This document shows, in pieces, positions 1 to 10,861 of a DNA stretch of 64,000 nt. Made by a program: the position numbers and the translations under genes. The stretch spans positions 549,464 through 613,463 of the forward strand of contig JAUIKS010000001.1 of assembly GCA_030430565.1 (NCBI GenBank). The letters run 5' to 3'. The notes below the pieces were generated by a model. The model had not been told where the DNA came from, searched no databases, and saw only the letters and a program-made list of their open reading frames with translations. The DNA is from Polyangia bacterium. GTDB lineage: Bacteria > Myxococcota_A > Polyangia > Nannocystales > Nannocystaceae. Each line of letters opens with the position of its first letter. The stretch's first letter is position 1.

Positions 1-90
1 TACGTCGCGCACGGCGTGAGCTGCGAGCGCGTCCGGTTTGACTTCCCGGGCCCGAAGAACGTCGGCCTAGTCTCAACGCCGCCGCGCTGA
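1..90 (+). CDS. C-terminal end of an unidentified protein (partial)
   Basis: The first frame is open from the window edge to a TGA at 88-90 and gives 29 residues ending in VGLVSTPPR. The gene begins outside the window. It runs towards the minus-strand FG-GAP gene that ends at 103, leaving a 12-bp gap, so the two would be convergent. The fragment shows no recognisable domain and is too short for assignment. Its reality rests only on the open frame and the compact spacing. Confidence 0.4.
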   Translation, partial: YVAHGVSCERVRFDFPGPKNVGLVSTPPR

Positions 91-102
91 GCGGGCGCGG
101 CG

Positions 103-2394
103 TCAGGCGCCGCCGAGCGTGGCCGCGGGGCGCGTGACGAGCTCGAAGGACGCGGCGCCCTCGACCACGCGCACGTGCGCGTCGAGGGGGAGGCCCGAGA
201 GCGACAGCGGCGCGCTCGCGCCGGGCCAGCGCAGCTCGAGCGACTCGATCGCGCTCGCCTCGCCGAGGCCGATGTGCACGCGACGGGGGCTCGCGCCGAA
301 GCTACCGCCGGTGGTCACGTGGCGGTGGATCGAGCGCTCGCCCCCGTCCGCGTCGCGCACCCGCAGGTGCACGCGCGCGCCGATCGCCGCCCGGTTCGAG
401 CGCGTCCCCACCAGCTCGAGGGAGATCCAGCGTCGGCCGGGGAAGCCGGGGTTCTCGTAGAGCGAGTCGGCGAAGTCGTCGCCCGGGTACGCGCCGCCCA
501 GCTGCTCGAAGACGTCGAGGTCGCCGTCGTGATCGAGGTCGGCGAAGGCGACGCCGTGGCCTTTCTGCAGGTGCCCGAGGCCGGCGGCGTAGGTGACATC
601 TTCGAACGCGCCGCCCGGGGCGCCGCGCAAAAGCTGGTTCGGCATCAGCATGTCGAAGGGGGGCGCGCCAGTCCCGAGGTACATGTCGAGCAGGCCGTCG
701 TTGTCGACGTCGGCGAAGCTCGATCCCATGACGCTGGTCGGCCGGGTCAGGCCCGCGCGAGCGGTCACGTCCGTGAAGCCGCCGCGGCCGTCGCCGCGGT
801 ACAGCCGGTGCGTGGCGGCGGGGCTGGGCAGGCCGAGATGGGCGTCGCCGGTGTCGGCGGCGTCGGCCTCGTAGGCGGCGACGAACAGGTCGAGGTTGCC
901 GTCGTTGTCGTAGTCCCAGAACCACGTCGGGAAGCTGGCGATGGGCTCGATCACGCCGGCGGCGCTCGAGATGTCGACGAAGCGCACGCGCTCGCCCTCG
1001 GTGTCGTTGCGCAGCAGCCGGTTGTGCGCGCCGAGGTTGGAGATGTAGAGGTCGGGGTCGCCGTCGTTGTCGATGTCGCCCCAGCTCGCGCCCTTGCAGA
1101 AGCGGTCGTTGGTCACGCCGGCCGCGGCCGCGATGTCGACGAAGCGGCCGTCGCCGTCGCCGCGCCACAGCTGCGAGGGGGCGGGGTCGCGCGCGCTCGC
1201 CTCGTTGCAGACGAAGACGTCGAGGTCGCCGTCATTGTCGATGTCGGCCCAGGTCGCGACCTGGGTCGGCTGCGGGCGCGCGCCCATCCCGGCGTCGAAG
1301 GTCACGTCGGTGAAGCGCCAGTCGCCGTCGTTGCGCAGCAGCGAGTTGGGCAGGTGACCGTGGGCGCCGAGCCACGCGCCGCGCAGGACGAGGAGGTCGA
1401 GGTCGCCGTCGTTGTCGTAGTCGGCCGGGGCGAGGTTGAGCCCGCCGACGATCCCCTCGAGGCCCGAGCGCGCGAGCTGATCTTCGAAGCGGCCGTCGCC
1501 GAGGTTGCGCATCAGCGCGAGCGGGGCGTCGGGACGCCACGAGGAGACGACGACGTCGAGCAGCCCGTCGCCGTCAAAATCGTCGACCACCGCGCCGCCG
1601 GCGAGGCTCTCGCGCGCGAGGCCGACGCGCTGCGCGACGTTGGGGAAGCGCGGGAAGTCGGACTCGCTCGTGAACGCGGCGGCTGGAATGCGCAGGTCTT
1701 TGGGGACAGCTTGGGGGTGCTCGCCGAGGGTCATCGCCGCGACGTTGAGCAGCCAGCGCGCGCGCCGGCGCGTGCGGTCCTCGGGCGGGAGGCCCTTCGT
1801 CAGCGCGATGAAGGTAGCGAGCGCTTTCTCCGATCCCTCCCGCTCGACGTGCACGCCGCCGCCCTGAATGGGCATGAGGCAGCTCTCCGCGGTGTTGCGC
1901 AGGCAGCAGTTGCGGGCCTCGCCGAGCCGCAGGTACGCGACGCCGAGGTTGTAGCGGAGGACGGCGGCGAGCTTGGGGGGCAGCGCGTCGCCGAAGCCCT
2001 CGATGCTCGCGACGGCGGCCTCGAGCTGCGCGACGGCCTCGTCCTCGCGCCCGAGGCGGAGCTCGGCGAGACCGAGCTGGTACTGGAGCTGCAAGCGCAG
2101 GCGCGGGTCGGTGTTGGTCGCGAGCTGCTGACGCAGCGACCGCGCCTGCGCGGCCCCGAGGTAGGGCGCGGAGTCGAGGATCTCGCTCGCGGCGACCTCC
2201 AGCGCGGCGACCATGCGCGCGTGGCCCTCGGCGGCGGGCTCGGGGGTCGCGGCTTGAGTCTCTTGGGGCAGGTCAGGCGACTGGGCGCGGGCGATCGGCT
2301 CGAGCGCGCGGGCGCGTCGCGGGGCCTCGGGCGCGCTGCAGGCGAGCGTGAGCGGGGAGAGGGCGAGCGCCGCGGCGCGGGTCCAGGCGTGCAT
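103..2394 (-). CDS. Lipoprotein with TPR-like region, FG-GAP/VCBS repeats and ASPIC/UnbV C-terminus
   Basis: The 763-residue product starts with a lipoprotein signal (LTLAC, lipidated Cys19), so it should be anchored in an envelope membrane. A helical TPR-like region covers about residues 60-230. About six FG-GAP/VCBS repeats follow, each with an Asp-rich calcium-loop motif such as DIDNDGDLDVF, and would fold as a beta-propeller. The last ~100 residues (from NRAAIGARVHL) match the ASPIC/UnbV domain that commonly ends such proteins. The family is extracytoplasmic and has no assigned reaction; adhesion or ligand binding is the usual guess. It stands alone, with 50 bp to the next gene upstream on the same strand (2445-4445). 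Confidence 0.85.
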   Translation of the reverse strand: MHAWTRAAALALSPLTLACSAPEAPRRARALEPIARAQSPDLPQETQAATPEPAAEGHARMVAALEVAASEILDSAPYLGAAQARSLRQQLATNTDPRLRLQLQYQLGLAELRLGREDEAVAQLEAAVASIEGFGDALPPKLAAVLRYNLGVAYLRLGEARNCCLRNTAESCLMPIQGGGVHVEREGSEKALATFIALTKGLPPEDRTRRRARWLLNVAAMTLGEHPQAVPKDLRIPAAAFTSESDFPRFPNVAQRVGLARESLAGGAVVDDFDGDGLLDVVVSSWRPDAPLALMRNLGDGRFEDQLARSGLEGIVGGLNLAPADYDNDGDLDLLVLRGAWLGAHGHLPNSLLRNDGDWRFTDVTFDAGMGARPQPTQVATWADIDNDGDLDVFVCNEASARDPAPSQLWRGDGDGRFVDIAAAAGVTNDRFCKGASWGDIDNDGDPDLYISNLGAHNRLLRNDTEGERVRFVDISSAAGVIEPIASFPTWFWDYDNDGNLDLFVAAYEADAADTGDAHLGLPSPAATHRLYRGDGRGGFTDVTARAGLTRPTSVMGSSFADVDNDGLLDMYLGTGAPPFDMLMPNQLLRGAPGGAFEDVTYAAGLGHLQKGHGVAFADLDHDGDLDVFEQLGGAYPGDDFADSLYENPGFPGRRWISLELVGTRSNRAAIGARVHLRVRDADGGERSIHRHVTTGGSFGASPRRVHIGLGEASAIESLELRWPGASAPLSLSGLPLDAHVRVVEGAASFELVTRPAATLGGA

Positions 2395-2444
2395 GCGCGC
2401 GTATTATACCGGCGCTGCTGCGGGATGACGCGGCCTCCGAGCGC

Positions 2445-4445
2445 TCACTCGCGCGGCTGGATCATCTGGAAGTAGCGCTTGATCTTGCGTCGCTGCGGCG
2501 CGGGCATGGTCTCGCGGTCCATCGCGTTCTGGGCGAACGAGCGGTAGTCGCGGTACACGTCCGTGTAGTCGACGGAGGCGAAGCCGTCTTGGCTTGCGGT
2601 CGAGATGATCTCGGCGCGCGTCGCCCCCTTGCCTTCCTTCGCGTTGACGCGGACGTTGCGAGCCTTGGCCTTGATGCCCTTGGCGTCTCCGAGCGGGTCC
2701 TGGCTGCCGTCTCCATAGCTGTCGCCGCCTTGAACCGCGACGCTCTGTCCGCTCTGACCGTCGCCGTTCTGCCCGTCTTTGCCTTGGCCGCCGTCCTGCC
2801 CGTCTTGGCCGTCGCCGGGCTGGGGCTGCCCCTGGCCGTCGTCGCCCTCCATCATGAACATCTCGTCGGGATCGCCGTCGCCGATGTCGCCCTCGACGAG
2901 CAGCGTCGGGCCGTTTTTGCCCTTTTGACCGTTCTTGCCCTTTTTGCCCTTCTTGCCCTTGGCGGCCTTGGCGAAGCGCTGCATCTGCTGCTTGCGCCGG
3001 TTCTGCTTGTCGCCCTGCTTGCCGGCGCGGCGGATGAACTTCTTGGCCTCCTCGAGGTTGTCGCGGCTCTGCCCGAGACGACGACCCTGGCGGCCCGCCT
3101 TCGAGGCCCCGGAGGCGCCGCGGCTGAGCTTCTGCATCGAGCGCTGCTTCTGCCCGCCCTTGCCCTTGCCGCCGGCTTGCTGGGCCTGCCGACGCAGCTC
3201 CTCGAGCTTGCGCCGCGCTGCGGCCTCGCGCTCGTGCTGGCGGCGCAGCTGCTCGACGCGCTCTTTCAGCTGCTCTTGCTTCTTGAGCCGCCGCTCCTGC
3301 TCCTCGGGGTCGTCGCTGGACTTCTTCTGCTCGCGCTTGAGTCGGCGCTCGGCCTCGGCGAGCTTGTCGGAGGTCGAGCGCTGCTGCTCGCCCGCTTTCT
3401 TGAGCGCGCGCTCGGCCTCCTGCATCGCCTTGTCGAGCTCGCGCTGACTCGCGGCGCTCTCCTCCGCGCGCTCGAGCGCGCGGCGCATGGCCTCTTCGAA
3501 GGCGTCCTCGTCGCCGCGCGCGAGCGCCTCGCCGGCCTCGCGCGTGATCTCGTGCTCTTTGAGCGCCTCGGCCATGCGGCGCACCCCCTCGGCGAGCATC
3601 GCGGGGTCCTCCTCGATGCTCGCCGTGAACGCGTCCTCGGCCTCGGCGAGCTCCTCCTCGAGCTCCTCGAGCGAGGCGAACGCGGCCTCGCGATCGAGCT
3701 CGCCCGCGCCGAAGGCGTCGAGGATCTCGAGCACCGCGTCGGCCATCCGCGAGGCGGCGTCGTCCTTGCCCTGCAGCCGGCGAAGATCCTCGCGCAGCGG
3801 CTCGGCCAGCGCCATGTCGACCTTCGCGCGCGCGCGCGCCTGCTCGACGGTCGCGCCGACGAGCTCGCCCGCGGCGGGTCCGGGATCACCGGCGCGGGTC
3901 GCCTGCGGGATCGGGACGAGGATCGCCAGCGCGAGCGCGGCGGCGGCGAGCAGATCGAGCGCCCGCAGGCCGGGGGGCTTGAGCGAGACGACCGGCCTCG
4001 GGTCGAGCTCGCGCGCGGCCTGCTCGGCGTCGTCGGCCACCAGCGCGACGATGTCGATCGTGCGCGGGTCCTCGGCGCGGGGCGGCGGCTGCTCGAGCAG
4101 CTCGATCGCGTTGCCGATCCTGTCTTGAAGGTCATAGTGACGATCGAGGCGGCGCGCGGCGGCGCGAGCCGAGCGCGGGCGCAGCCACGCCCACAGCAGC
4201 ACGCCCGGGACGGGCGCGAGGCCGAGCCACGCCAGGGCCCAGACCGCGTCGGGTCCGAGCGCGAGCAGGCGCGCGCTGGCGATGGCGGCGGCCGCGATCA
4301 GCAGGCCCGCGGGCAGGGCCACGCGCGTCAGGCCCCAGGTCGCGTCGGCGAGGCGCTGGCGGCGGATGACCGCAGCGACCAGCGTCCGCAGGCGCGCGAG
4401 CGTCGGCGCGCGGTCGGGCGAGGGGCTTTGGCCGGGCTTCGTCAT
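2445..4445 (-). CDS. DUF4175-like membrane protein with long coiled coil
   Basis: The 666-residue protein has an N-terminal cytoplasmic stretch, two membrane segments at about residues 40-90, a soluble stretch, a third membrane segment near 160-180 and then a long charged region rich in Glu, Arg, Lys and Ala (about 190-480) that should form coiled coil. A Gly/Asp/Gln low-complexity tract follows (about 500-590), and the end carries a conserved-looking motif (DYTDVYRDYRSFAQ to IKRYFQMIQPRE). This layout resembles DUF4175-type proteins found beside MoxR ATPases and DUF58 proteins; those neighbours are not seen here, so the name rests on architecture. It is separated by 50 bp from the gene that follows it on the minus strand. 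Confidence 0.7.
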   Translation of the reverse strand: MTKPGQSPSPDRAPTLARLRTLVAAVIRRQRLADATWGLTRVALPAGLLIAAAAIASARLLALGPDAVWALAWLGLAPVPGVLLWAWLRPRSARAAARRLDRHYDLQDRIGNAIELLEQPPPRAEDPRTIDIVALVADDAEQAARELDPRPVVSLKPPGLRALDLLAAAALALAILVPIPQATRAGDPGPAAGELVGATVEQARARAKVDMALAEPLREDLRRLQGKDDAASRMADAVLEILDAFGAGELDREAAFASLEELEEELAEAEDAFTASIEEDPAMLAEGVRRMAEALKEHEITREAGEALARGDEDAFEEAMRRALERAEESAASQRELDKAMQEAERALKKAGEQQRSTSDKLAEAERRLKREQKKSSDDPEEQERRLKKQEQLKERVEQLRRQHEREAAARRKLEELRRQAQQAGGKGKGGQKQRSMQKLSRGASGASKAGRQGRRLGQSRDNLEEAKKFIRRAGKQGDKQNRRKQQMQRFAKAAKGKKGKKGKNGQKGKNGPTLLVEGDIGDGDPDEMFMMEGDDGQGQPQPGDGQDGQDGGQGKDGQNGDGQSGQSVAVQGGDSYGDGSQDPLGDAKGIKAKARNVRVNAKEGKGATRAEIISTASQDGFASVDYTDVYRDYRSFAQNAMDRETMPAPQRRKIKRYFQMIQPRE

Positions 4446-4501
4446 GCGCGCGGGTCTCGTTCGAATCAGCTAAGCGCTCGAGGGTACGACAGCTGGGCGG
4501 G

Positions 4502-5881
4502 CTATTTAGTTCCCGCGGCGGTGGTCGGCGCCGCCTTCGGCGGCAGCCCGCAGGTCTCCCCGGTACCAACGCGGAAGCTCTTCCAGGCGATCTTTTTCAG
4601 CGTAGCGCGCGTGCGCGCGTCGGGCACGCGGGTCGCGTAGACGAGCTGCTTGCCGCGTCGCTCCAGGATGTAGGTGTCTGGCATCGCGCGCTCGAGGTAG
4701 CGCGCGAACGCGGCTTCGAACATCCGCGCGTCGCTCTCGGTGTCCCAGGCGAGCATGCCGAGGATGGTCGGGACGACCGCGGGCGCGTGGCGGCGGTCGA
4801 GCACGAGGAAGCGGTCGCCGCCCCAGCCCTCGGCGGCGTCGCGGGCCTGCGCGGCCTTCTCGACGTCGGCGAGCATCGTCAAGAGCGAGGCCTCGCCGAG
4901 GGTGTCCTCCCAGATGATCGCGAAGTCGGGCAGCGCGCCCGTGACAACGTCGCAGCGCGCGGTGACGGGGACCGCGGGCTCGCGCGCGATCAGCTTGTCG
5001 ATGTGCAGCATCTGCTCGCTGGTCGTCGGCAGGTCGCTGTACAGCGCGTCGACGGCGTCCCAGCCGCGCGTGCGCGCGAGCCGGGTGACGGTCGCGGCGC
5101 CGTCGGCGTAGGGCAGCTGCAGGGAGCGCGCCAGGATCGGGTGCGGCAGCGCCGACGAGAGCGTCAGGACCTGATCGCCGAGCGCCTGCAGCACCGCCTC
5201 CGGGTAGGCCTGTAGGCCCTCGTCCCCGGCGTTGTAGGCCATGTAGGAGGCCTGCGCGTCGCCCTCGATCAGGAAGGTGCGCGCGGCCTCGGCGTCGCTC
5301 TGCCCGCGGATCGGCTCCTGGTGCCGGCTGAGCTCGAAGTGCATGTCCTGAAGGCCATGCGCGAGCTCGTGCCCCGAGACCATCGGCAGCATGCTCTCGG
5401 TGACGTGCGCGCCGATCAGCAGGCGCTTGGTCTTGGGGTCGTAGATGCCCATGACCGCGTCCTCGAGCATGTCGAGGATGATCGTCTCGATGTCAGCGCC
5501 GACCGGGATGACGCCCAGGCTGGCGTCGATGCGCCCGAACATGCGGATCTCCTCCGGCGTGTTGTGGTCGTACATCGAGTTCTCGGCGAACGCGCGGATC
5601 TGCTTGCGATCGAGGACCTCGATGGCGACGGGGCCCTTCATGGCGAGCCCGCGCGCGCTCGAGACGGCGGCCGTGATCTCTTTGGTGATCGCCTCCGCGC
5701 GCTCGCGCGACAGCCCGTCGTCGCCGCGGTCGGGCGCGCCGCCGGTGGACTCGACGGGAGCCGCCGGCGCCGGCGGTCCATCCGTCTGCGCGTCCGGGGG
5801 GTCAGTGGGTGCGGCGGGCGCGGTCGCGCATGCGGCGACGAGGCTGAGGGAGAGAATCAGGGAGCGGGGGAGTCGCGCCAC
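4502..5881 (-). CDS. HExxH-containing lipoprotein (putative metallopeptidase-like)
   Basis: The reading frame continues upstream to 6241, but that extension overlaps mfd and looks non-coding. I place the start at the GTG at 5881, which gives a 459-residue product with a clean lipoprotein signal (LSLVAAC). The key motif is HELAHGLQDMHF, a zinc-binding HExxH, followed by a possible third-ligand Glu in LIEGDAQASY. This supports a zincin-like fold in the envelope, although substrate and activity are unknown. Myxobacteria encode many comparable HELxHALQDQHF proteins. Mfd is divergent, 148 bp away. Confidence 0.7.
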   Translation of the reverse strand: MARLPRSLILSLSLVAACATAPAAPTDPPDAQTDGPPAPAAPVESTGGAPDRGDDGLSRERAEAITKEITAAVSSARGLAMKGPVAIEVLDRKQIRAFAENSMYDHNTPEEIRMFGRIDASLGVIPVGADIETIILDMLEDAVMGIYDPKTKRLLIGAHVTESMLPMVSGHELAHGLQDMHFELSRHQEPIRGQSDAEAARTFLIEGDAQASYMAYNAGDEGLQAYPEAVLQALGDQVLTLSSALPHPILARSLQLPYADGAATVTRLARTRGWDAVDALYSDLPTTSEQMLHIDKLIAREPAVPVTARCDVVTGALPDFAIIWEDTLGEASLLTMLADVEKAAQARDAAEGWGGDRFLVLDRRHAPAVVPTILGMLAWDTESDARMFEAAFARYLERAMPDTYILERRGKQLVYATRVPDARTRATLKKIAWKSFRVGTGETCGLPPKAAPTTAAGTK

Positions 5882-6029
5882 GGTGCAAGCGTAGCGGTCC
5901 GCGGCCCGGGGGGCTACCCGCCGGATCTGGCGGGGTTGGCGGTCCGGCAGCGCCGCGCGCCATTGAGTGGTACATGAGCGCGGCGGAGCTCGGGCTCGCT
6001 CGAAGGCCCGGGGCTCCGCCTCCGACGCG

Positions 6030-9000
6030 ATGGTCAGCGCATCCCCCCTCCAGTCGATCGAGCGCGTGCTCGCGGATCTCCGCGCGTCTCGGCGCCTGCG
6101 CGTGCTCGGGGCCGAGGGCGGCTTCCTCGGGCTGCTGCTCGCGCGCGCGGCCCTCGACGAGCGCGCAGAGGGCCCGGTCTTCGTGGTCGCCCGTGACGAC
6201 GCCGCGGCGCGCTCGATCGCCGCCGACGTCGCGTTCTTCACCGGCGCTTTTGGACAGGCGGGCGGCGGCGGCCTCGATCTTCAGACAGGCGCGCTGCTGC
6301 TCATCCCCGAGATCGACGCCTCGCCCTTCGGCGACGTCTCGGCCGATCCGCGCAGCGTGGCGCTGCGGCTGGCGAGCCTCTACCGCGCCGGGCGAGCGCG
6401 CGCCGAAGGAGGGCCGCGCATCATCTTCACGAGCCTGCGCTCGCTGACGCGGCGCGTCATCCCGCGCGCGGCGTTTCTCGAGCTGTGCGCCGAGTGGACG
6501 CGCGGCGGCGAGCTCGAGCGCGACGAGGCCGCGGCGCTGCTCGAGCGCGCGGGCTACCAGCGCGTCGAGATGGTCGAGGATCCAGGGACCTACGCGGTCC
6601 GCGGCGGCGTCCTCGACGTCTGGGGCGGGCTCGCGCGCTTCCCCACGCGCATCGAGCTGTTCGGCGACGAGATCGAGCGCATGCGCCAGTTCGACCCCGA
6701 CAGCCAGCGCAGCCTCGGGGAGGTCGGTGAGTTCGTCGTCCACCCGGCGCGCGAGACGGTCCAGACCTCGCAAGAGCCCCTGCGGACGCGCGTGCTCAAG
6801 CTCGCCGACCAGATCGCGGTGCCCTCGAGCAAGTCGCGGCAGGTGCTCGAGAACCTCGCCCAGGGCGTGGGCTTCTTCGGCGCCGAGGCGCTGACGCCCG
6901 TGTACCACGACGGCCTCGAGCCGCTGTGGTCGTACCTGCCGGAGCAGACGCGATGGTTCGTCGAGTCGCCGGAGCTGCTGTGCGCCGCCGCCGAGCAGCG
7001 GCTCACCGCGCTGCGCGAGCAGCACGACAAGAAGCTCGCCGCGCGCGAGCTCGTCGCCTCGCTCGAGTCCTTCTACGTCACGACCGAGCAGCTCGCCGAG
7101 CGCCTCGCCGCGTGCCCGGTCGTCGGCAGCGGGATCGACGTCTACGACCCCGACTCGAGCGCCGACGGCAGGCCGCATCTCCGGGTCCGCGTCGACCGCA
7201 ACAAGATCCTGCAGTCGCGCCTGCTCGCGGCCCGGGCCGAGCGCGGCGGCGAGCTGCTGCGCCCGCTGGTCGACTGGATCGAGGCGCTCAACCCCGGGTC
7301 CGCGCCGGCGTCGGCGACGAGCTCCGAAGTCGGTGACGGATCGAGCGTCAAGCTCGCGGCGTTCCTGCAGCAGGCCGAGGGCGCGAGCGCGGCGCTGGGC
7401 TCCGCGACCGCGTCCGCCGAAGCCACCGGCGCGGGGCCGTGGTCGGTGGTACTGGTCGCGCCGAACATGACCCACGCCGAGCGCCTGGCGAGCATGCTGC
7501 GTCACTACGGGCTCTCGATCGCGCGCCCGCGCCTGGCGGACACGCCGCTCGAGCCGTTCTTCGCGGCCTCCGACGAGGCGTCGCGGAGCGCGAAGGCGAG
7601 CGTGCGGATCATCGCCGGCACGCTCAGCGAGGGTTTTTCAGATGATCACGCGCGCGTGCTGCTCGTCAGCGAGGACGAGATCTACGGGCCGCGGACGCGC
7701 AAGGCCAAGCCCGCGCGTCGCCGCCAGGTCGGCCTCGCCAGCCTCTCGCAGCTCGCGGTCGGCGATCACGTCGTCCACCTGACCCACGGCGTGGGGCGCT
7801 ACATCGGGCTCACGAAGATGACGCTGCGCGGGGTCCCCGGCGACTACGTGCAGCTCGAGTACGCCGGCCGCGACAAGCTCTACCTGCCCGTCTACCGCAT
7901 CCACGAGATCGAGCGCTTCGTCTCGGCCGACGCGCGCCCGCCGAAGCTCGACAAGATGGGCGGCACGACCTTCTTGGTCAAGGCCAAGAAGGTCCGCAAG
8001 GCCGTCCGCCAGATGGCCGAGGAGCTGCTGCAGATCTACGCCGAGCGCGAGGCCCGGCAGGGGCACGCCTTCCCCGAGCCCGATGACCTGTTCGCGCAGT
8101 TCGAAGCGACCTTCCCCTTCGAAGAGACCGACGACCAGCTCGCCGCGATCGAAGATGTCATGAAGGACATGGGCAAGCCGAAGCCGATGGATCGCCTGAT
8201 CTGCGGCGACGTCGGCTTCGGCAAGACCGAGGTCGCGCTGCGGGCGGCGTTTCGGGCCGCGGCCGCGGGCAAGCAGGTCGCCGTGCTCGCGCCCACCACC
8301 ATCTTGGTGCAGCAGCACTTCCTCACCTTCACCGAGCGGATGGAGCGCTTCCCGGTCCGCGTCGCGTGCCTCAACCGCTTCGTCAGCGCGGCCGAGCGCA
8401 AGCGCGTGATCGAGGGCCTGCGCGCGGGCGCGATCGACATCGTGGTCGGCACGCACCGCCTGCTCAGCCGCGACGTCCGCTTCAAGGACCTGGGCCTGCT
8501 GATCATCGACGAGGAGCAGCGCTTCGGCGTCAAGCAGAAAGAGCGCTTCAAGAAGTTCAAGGCCCAGATCGACGTGCTCACGCTGACCGCGACGCCGATC
8601 CCCCGGACGCTGCACATGTCGCTTTTGGGGCTGCGCGAGATCAGCATGATCATGACGCCGCCCGTCGATCGCCTGGCCGTTCGGACACACATCACGCGCA
8701 GCGGCGACGCGGTGCTCGAGGAGGGCGTGAGCCGGGAGCTCGCGCGCGGCGGCCAGGTGTTCTACGTGGTCCCGCGGGTCATGGGCATCGAGGAGCACGC
8801 GGTGCGCCTGCGAAAGCTGATCCCGAGCGCGCGCGTGCTCGTGGCCCACGGCAAGATGCCGGGCGAGCTGCTCGAGAAGACGATGCTCGACTTCGTCGAG
8901 CACCGCGCCGACATCCTGGTCTCGACCAACATCATCGAGAGCGGCCTCGACATCCCGCGCGCGAACACGATGTTCATCCACCGCGCCGACATGTTCGGGA

Positions 9001-9758
9001 TGGCGCAGCTCTACCAGCTGCGCGGTCGCGTCGGGCGCTCGCGCCTGCGCGCCTACTGCTACCTGATGGTCAACGCGCTCGAGCGCCTCAGCGCGGAGGC
9101 GCGTCGTCGCCTCGAGGGCATCCAGCGGCACGCCGAGCTCGGCTCGGGCTTTAACATCGCCAGCCAGGACCTCGAGATCCGCGGCGCGGGCGAGATCCTC
9201 GGCGGGCGGCAGAGCGGGCAGATCCAGTCGATCGGCTTCGAGGCCTACGCGCGGATCCTCGGCGAGGCCGTGGCCGAGCTGCGCGGCGACCCGATCCTCT
9301 CCGAGCACGACCCCGAGATGGCCTTCGACGTCGCCGCCTACCTGCCCGAGCGCTACGTCAGGGACGTCGGCCTGCGGCTCGACTTCTACCGCCGGCTCTC
9401 GGGCGCGCGCGATGTCGACGAGGTGCGCGACGTGATGGCCGAGCTGATCGATCGCTTCGGCGAGCCGCCGATCGAGGCCGAGCACCTCTCGCTCCTGATG
9501 ATCTGCAAGACCTACGGGCGGCGCCTGCGGGCGCTCGCGCTCGAGCTCAAGGGGACGCGCTTCTCGATCCGGCTCGGGCCCGACACGCCGCTGACGCCGC
9601 GCGCGGCCACCGAGATCGTGCGCGACAGCGGCGGCGACTTCCGGCTGCTCGGGGGCGAGCGGCTCGCGACGCAGGTGCCGGCGCCCACCGGCGAGGACCG
9701 CTCTCGGCAGCTGCGCGCGTGCCAGCGCGCGCTCGCGGATCTGGTCACGTACCTGTGA
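6030..9758 (+). CDS. mfd: Transcription-repair coupling factor Mfd
   Basis: Mfd removes RNA polymerase stalled at DNA lesions and recruits UvrA for nucleotide excision repair. The frame opens with a GTG at 5967, but I prefer the ATG at 6030 because the extra 21 residues are low-complexity; this gives 1242 residues, slightly longer than usual. The domains are in canonical order: UvrB-like N-terminal region, RNA-polymerase-interacting CarD/TRCF domain (about residues 560-640, [17 protein letters not shown]), helicase motor with Walker [10 protein letters not shown] and Walker [10 protein letters not shown], helicase C domain with QLRGRVGRS, and the TRCF C-terminal domain. A poorly conserved Ala/Ser-rich insertion lies near residues 425-465. 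All catalytic motifs are present, so it should be functional. Confidence 0.97.
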   Translation: MVSASPLQSIERVLADLRASRRLRVLGAEGGFLGLLLARAALDERAEGPVFVVARDDAAARSIAADVAFFTGAFGQAGGGGLDLQTGALLLIPEIDASPFGDVSADPRSVALRLASLYRAGRARAEGGPRIIFTSLRSLTRRVIPRAAFLELCAEWTRGGELERDEAAALLERAGYQRVEMVEDPGTYAVRGGVLDVWGGLARFPTRIELFGDEIERMRQFDPDSQRSLGEVGEFVVHPARETVQTSQEPLRTRVLKLADQIAVPSSKSRQVLENLAQGVGFFGAEALTPVYHDGLEPLWSYLPEQTRWFVESPELLCAAAEQRLTALREQHDKKLAARELVASLESFYVTTEQLAERLAACPVVGSGIDVYDPDSSADGRPHLRVRVDRNKILQSRLLAARAERGGELLRPLVDWIEALNPGSAPASATSSEVGDGSSVKLAAFLQQAEGASAALGSATASAEATGAGPWSVVLVAPNMTHAERLASMLRHYGLSIARPRLADTPLEPFFAASDEASRSAKASVRIIAGTLSEGFSDDHARVLLVSEDEIYGPRTRKAKPARRRQVGLASLSQLAVGDHVVHLTHGVGRYIGLTKMTLRGVPGDYVQLEYAGRDKLYLPVYRIHEIERFVSADARPPKLDKMGGTTFLVKAKKVRKAVRQMAEELLQIYAEREARQGHAFPEPDDLFAQFEATFPFEETDDQLAAIEDVMKDMGKPKPMDRLICGDVGFGKTEVALRAAFRAAAAGKQVAVLAPTTILVQQHFLTFTERMERFPVRVACLNRFVSAAERKRVIEGLRAGAIDIVVGTHRLLSRDVRFKDLGLLIIDEEQRFGVKQKERFKKFKAQIDVLTLTATPIPRTLHMSLLGLREISMIMTPPVDRLAVRTHITRSGDAVLEEGVSRELARGGQVFYVVPRVMGIEEHAVRLRKLIPSARVLVAHGKMPGELLEKTMLDFVEHRADILVSTNIIESGLDIPRANTMFIHRADMFGMAQLYQLRGRVGRSRLRAYCYLMVNALERLSAEARRRLEGIQRHAELGSGFNIASQDLEIRGAGEILGGRQSGQIQSIGFEAYARILGEAVAELRGDPILSEHDPEMAFDVAAYLPERYVRDVGLRLDFYRRLSGARDVDEVRDVMAELIDRFGEPPIEAEHLSLLMICKTYGRRLRALALELKGTRFSIRLGPDTPLTPRAATEIVRDSGGDFRLLGGERLATQVPAPTGEDRSRQLRACQRALADLVTYL

Positions 9759-9764
9759 GCGCGC

Positions 9765-10583
9765 TCAGAAGTCGGTGAGCAGCTCCGTCGACAGCGCGCT
9801 GTCGCGAATCACCGCCCGCCCCGCCTCGCCGAACCCGTAGAACCCGGTGAGCTCCTCCAGGCCGCCGAGGGATCGAGAGGTCGACAGCGCGCGCAGACTC
9901 GAGAGCTCGAGCGCCTCGTTGCCGGCGAGGTTCAAGCGCCGCAAGCCCGTCAAGCGCGCTCGCGCGAGGTGCTCCATACCCCGCGTGCCGAGCTTGTTAC
10001 CCCCGAGGCTCAAGGTTCGGAGCTTCGACACGTCCTCCAAGGCGAGGGCCTCGAGCGCGCGGTCGTCGAGCTCGCACTCCGTCGCCTCGAGGACCTCGAG
10101 GCCGGGCAGCGCGCGCACAAACTCGGCCAGGATAGACGGCTCGAGCGCGCATCGGTCGAGCGTCACCGTGGTGATACGCGCGGCCGCCGGTGCACCATAG
10201 ACCGCCTCCAACGCGTCCGCCCCGAGCGCCTCCTCGGCGCAGAGCGTGTGCAAGCCGGGCATCGCCGCGAACAACGCAGAGGCGGGAGAGGGCAGCTCGG
10301 ACATGTCGAGACAGCGAATCAACCGCAACGCGCTCGGCGCGGGGCGCTCGGGAAACCCCGGCCACAGCCGCGCTACCATCGAGTCGTTGAAGGTGAATTT
10401 GCCATCCCAATAAACATCGCCGTGAGCCCAGCCCGGGATGCTCTCGGCCATGAACGCTTGGAGGGCGTCGACCTGCGCGGACATCCGCGCGATCCGATCT
10501 TCCGAGGCATCCCGGAGGGCGAGGAGTAGGTCGGGGAGCGCCTCAGCGCTGAGCCGCTGCCGCAAAAGAGGATCGAGGTTCAC
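9765..10583 (-). CDS. Leucine-rich-repeat protein
   Basis: The 272-residue soluble protein shows no signal peptide. Its N-terminal ~110 residues are unrecognised, and the C-terminal half carries LRR units, for example LRTLSLGGNKLG and LRRLNLAGNEAL. LRR proteins bind other proteins; no partner can be inferred. It converges on mfd with only 6 bp between stop codons, so it is unlikely to be co-expressed with it. Similar LRR proteins with a short N-terminal helical domain are common and often multicopy in large myxobacterial genomes. Confidence 0.7.
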   Translation of the reverse strand: MNLDPLLRQRLSAEALPDLLLALRDASEDRIARMSAQVDALQAFMAESIPGWAHGDVYWDGKFTFNDSMVARLWPGFPERPAPSALRLIRCLDMSELPSPASALFAAMPGLHTLCAEEALGADALEAVYGAPAAARITTVTLDRCALEPSILAEFVRALPGLEVLEATECELDDRALEALALEDVSKLRTLSLGGNKLGTRGMEHLARARLTGLRRLNLAGNEALELSSLRALSTSRSLGGLEELTGFYGFGEAGRAVIRDSALSTELLTDF

Positions 10584-10861
10584 GGCCGCGGATGATAGTC
10601 GTCCGGTCGTCGCGCGGACAGTCGGTCGGCGGTGAGGGTCGCTCGATCCAGAGGTGACGAGCGGGCTTCACCATCGCGGGCGCCGAGCGCTCGCGCCCGC
10701 GCGGCAGCGCCAATCGGCGGAGGCGACGAGGTGCGCTAGCGAACGCCCGCGTGACGAGGCGCGACGCGGTCGAGCGGTGGTTCACGGTGGCGACCGATGA
10801 GCGACGAGGGCGTCGGTCCTCGCTTGCTCGAGCAACGGATTCCGGAGATCCTGCGCATACC

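Noticed and set aside
175..2475. A 766-codon open frame on the plus strand opposite the FG-GAP lipoprotein gene
   Set aside because: Its translation is a Val/Arg/Ala-rich composition typical of the antisense strand of GC-rich genes, and the minus-strand product has clear domains.
2589..4640. A 683-codon plus-strand frame opposite the coiled-coil membrane protein
   Set aside because: Leu/Ala/Arg-rich antisense translation with no domain; the minus-strand gene has membrane segments and a coiled coil.
5882..6241. N-terminal extension of the HExxH lipoprotein
   Set aside because: It overlaps the start of mfd and precedes a good signal peptide at 5881, so it is unlikely to be translated.
7638..9485. 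A 615-codon minus-strand frame inside mfd
   Set aside because: It is antisense to the helicase part of mfd and has no protein-like features.
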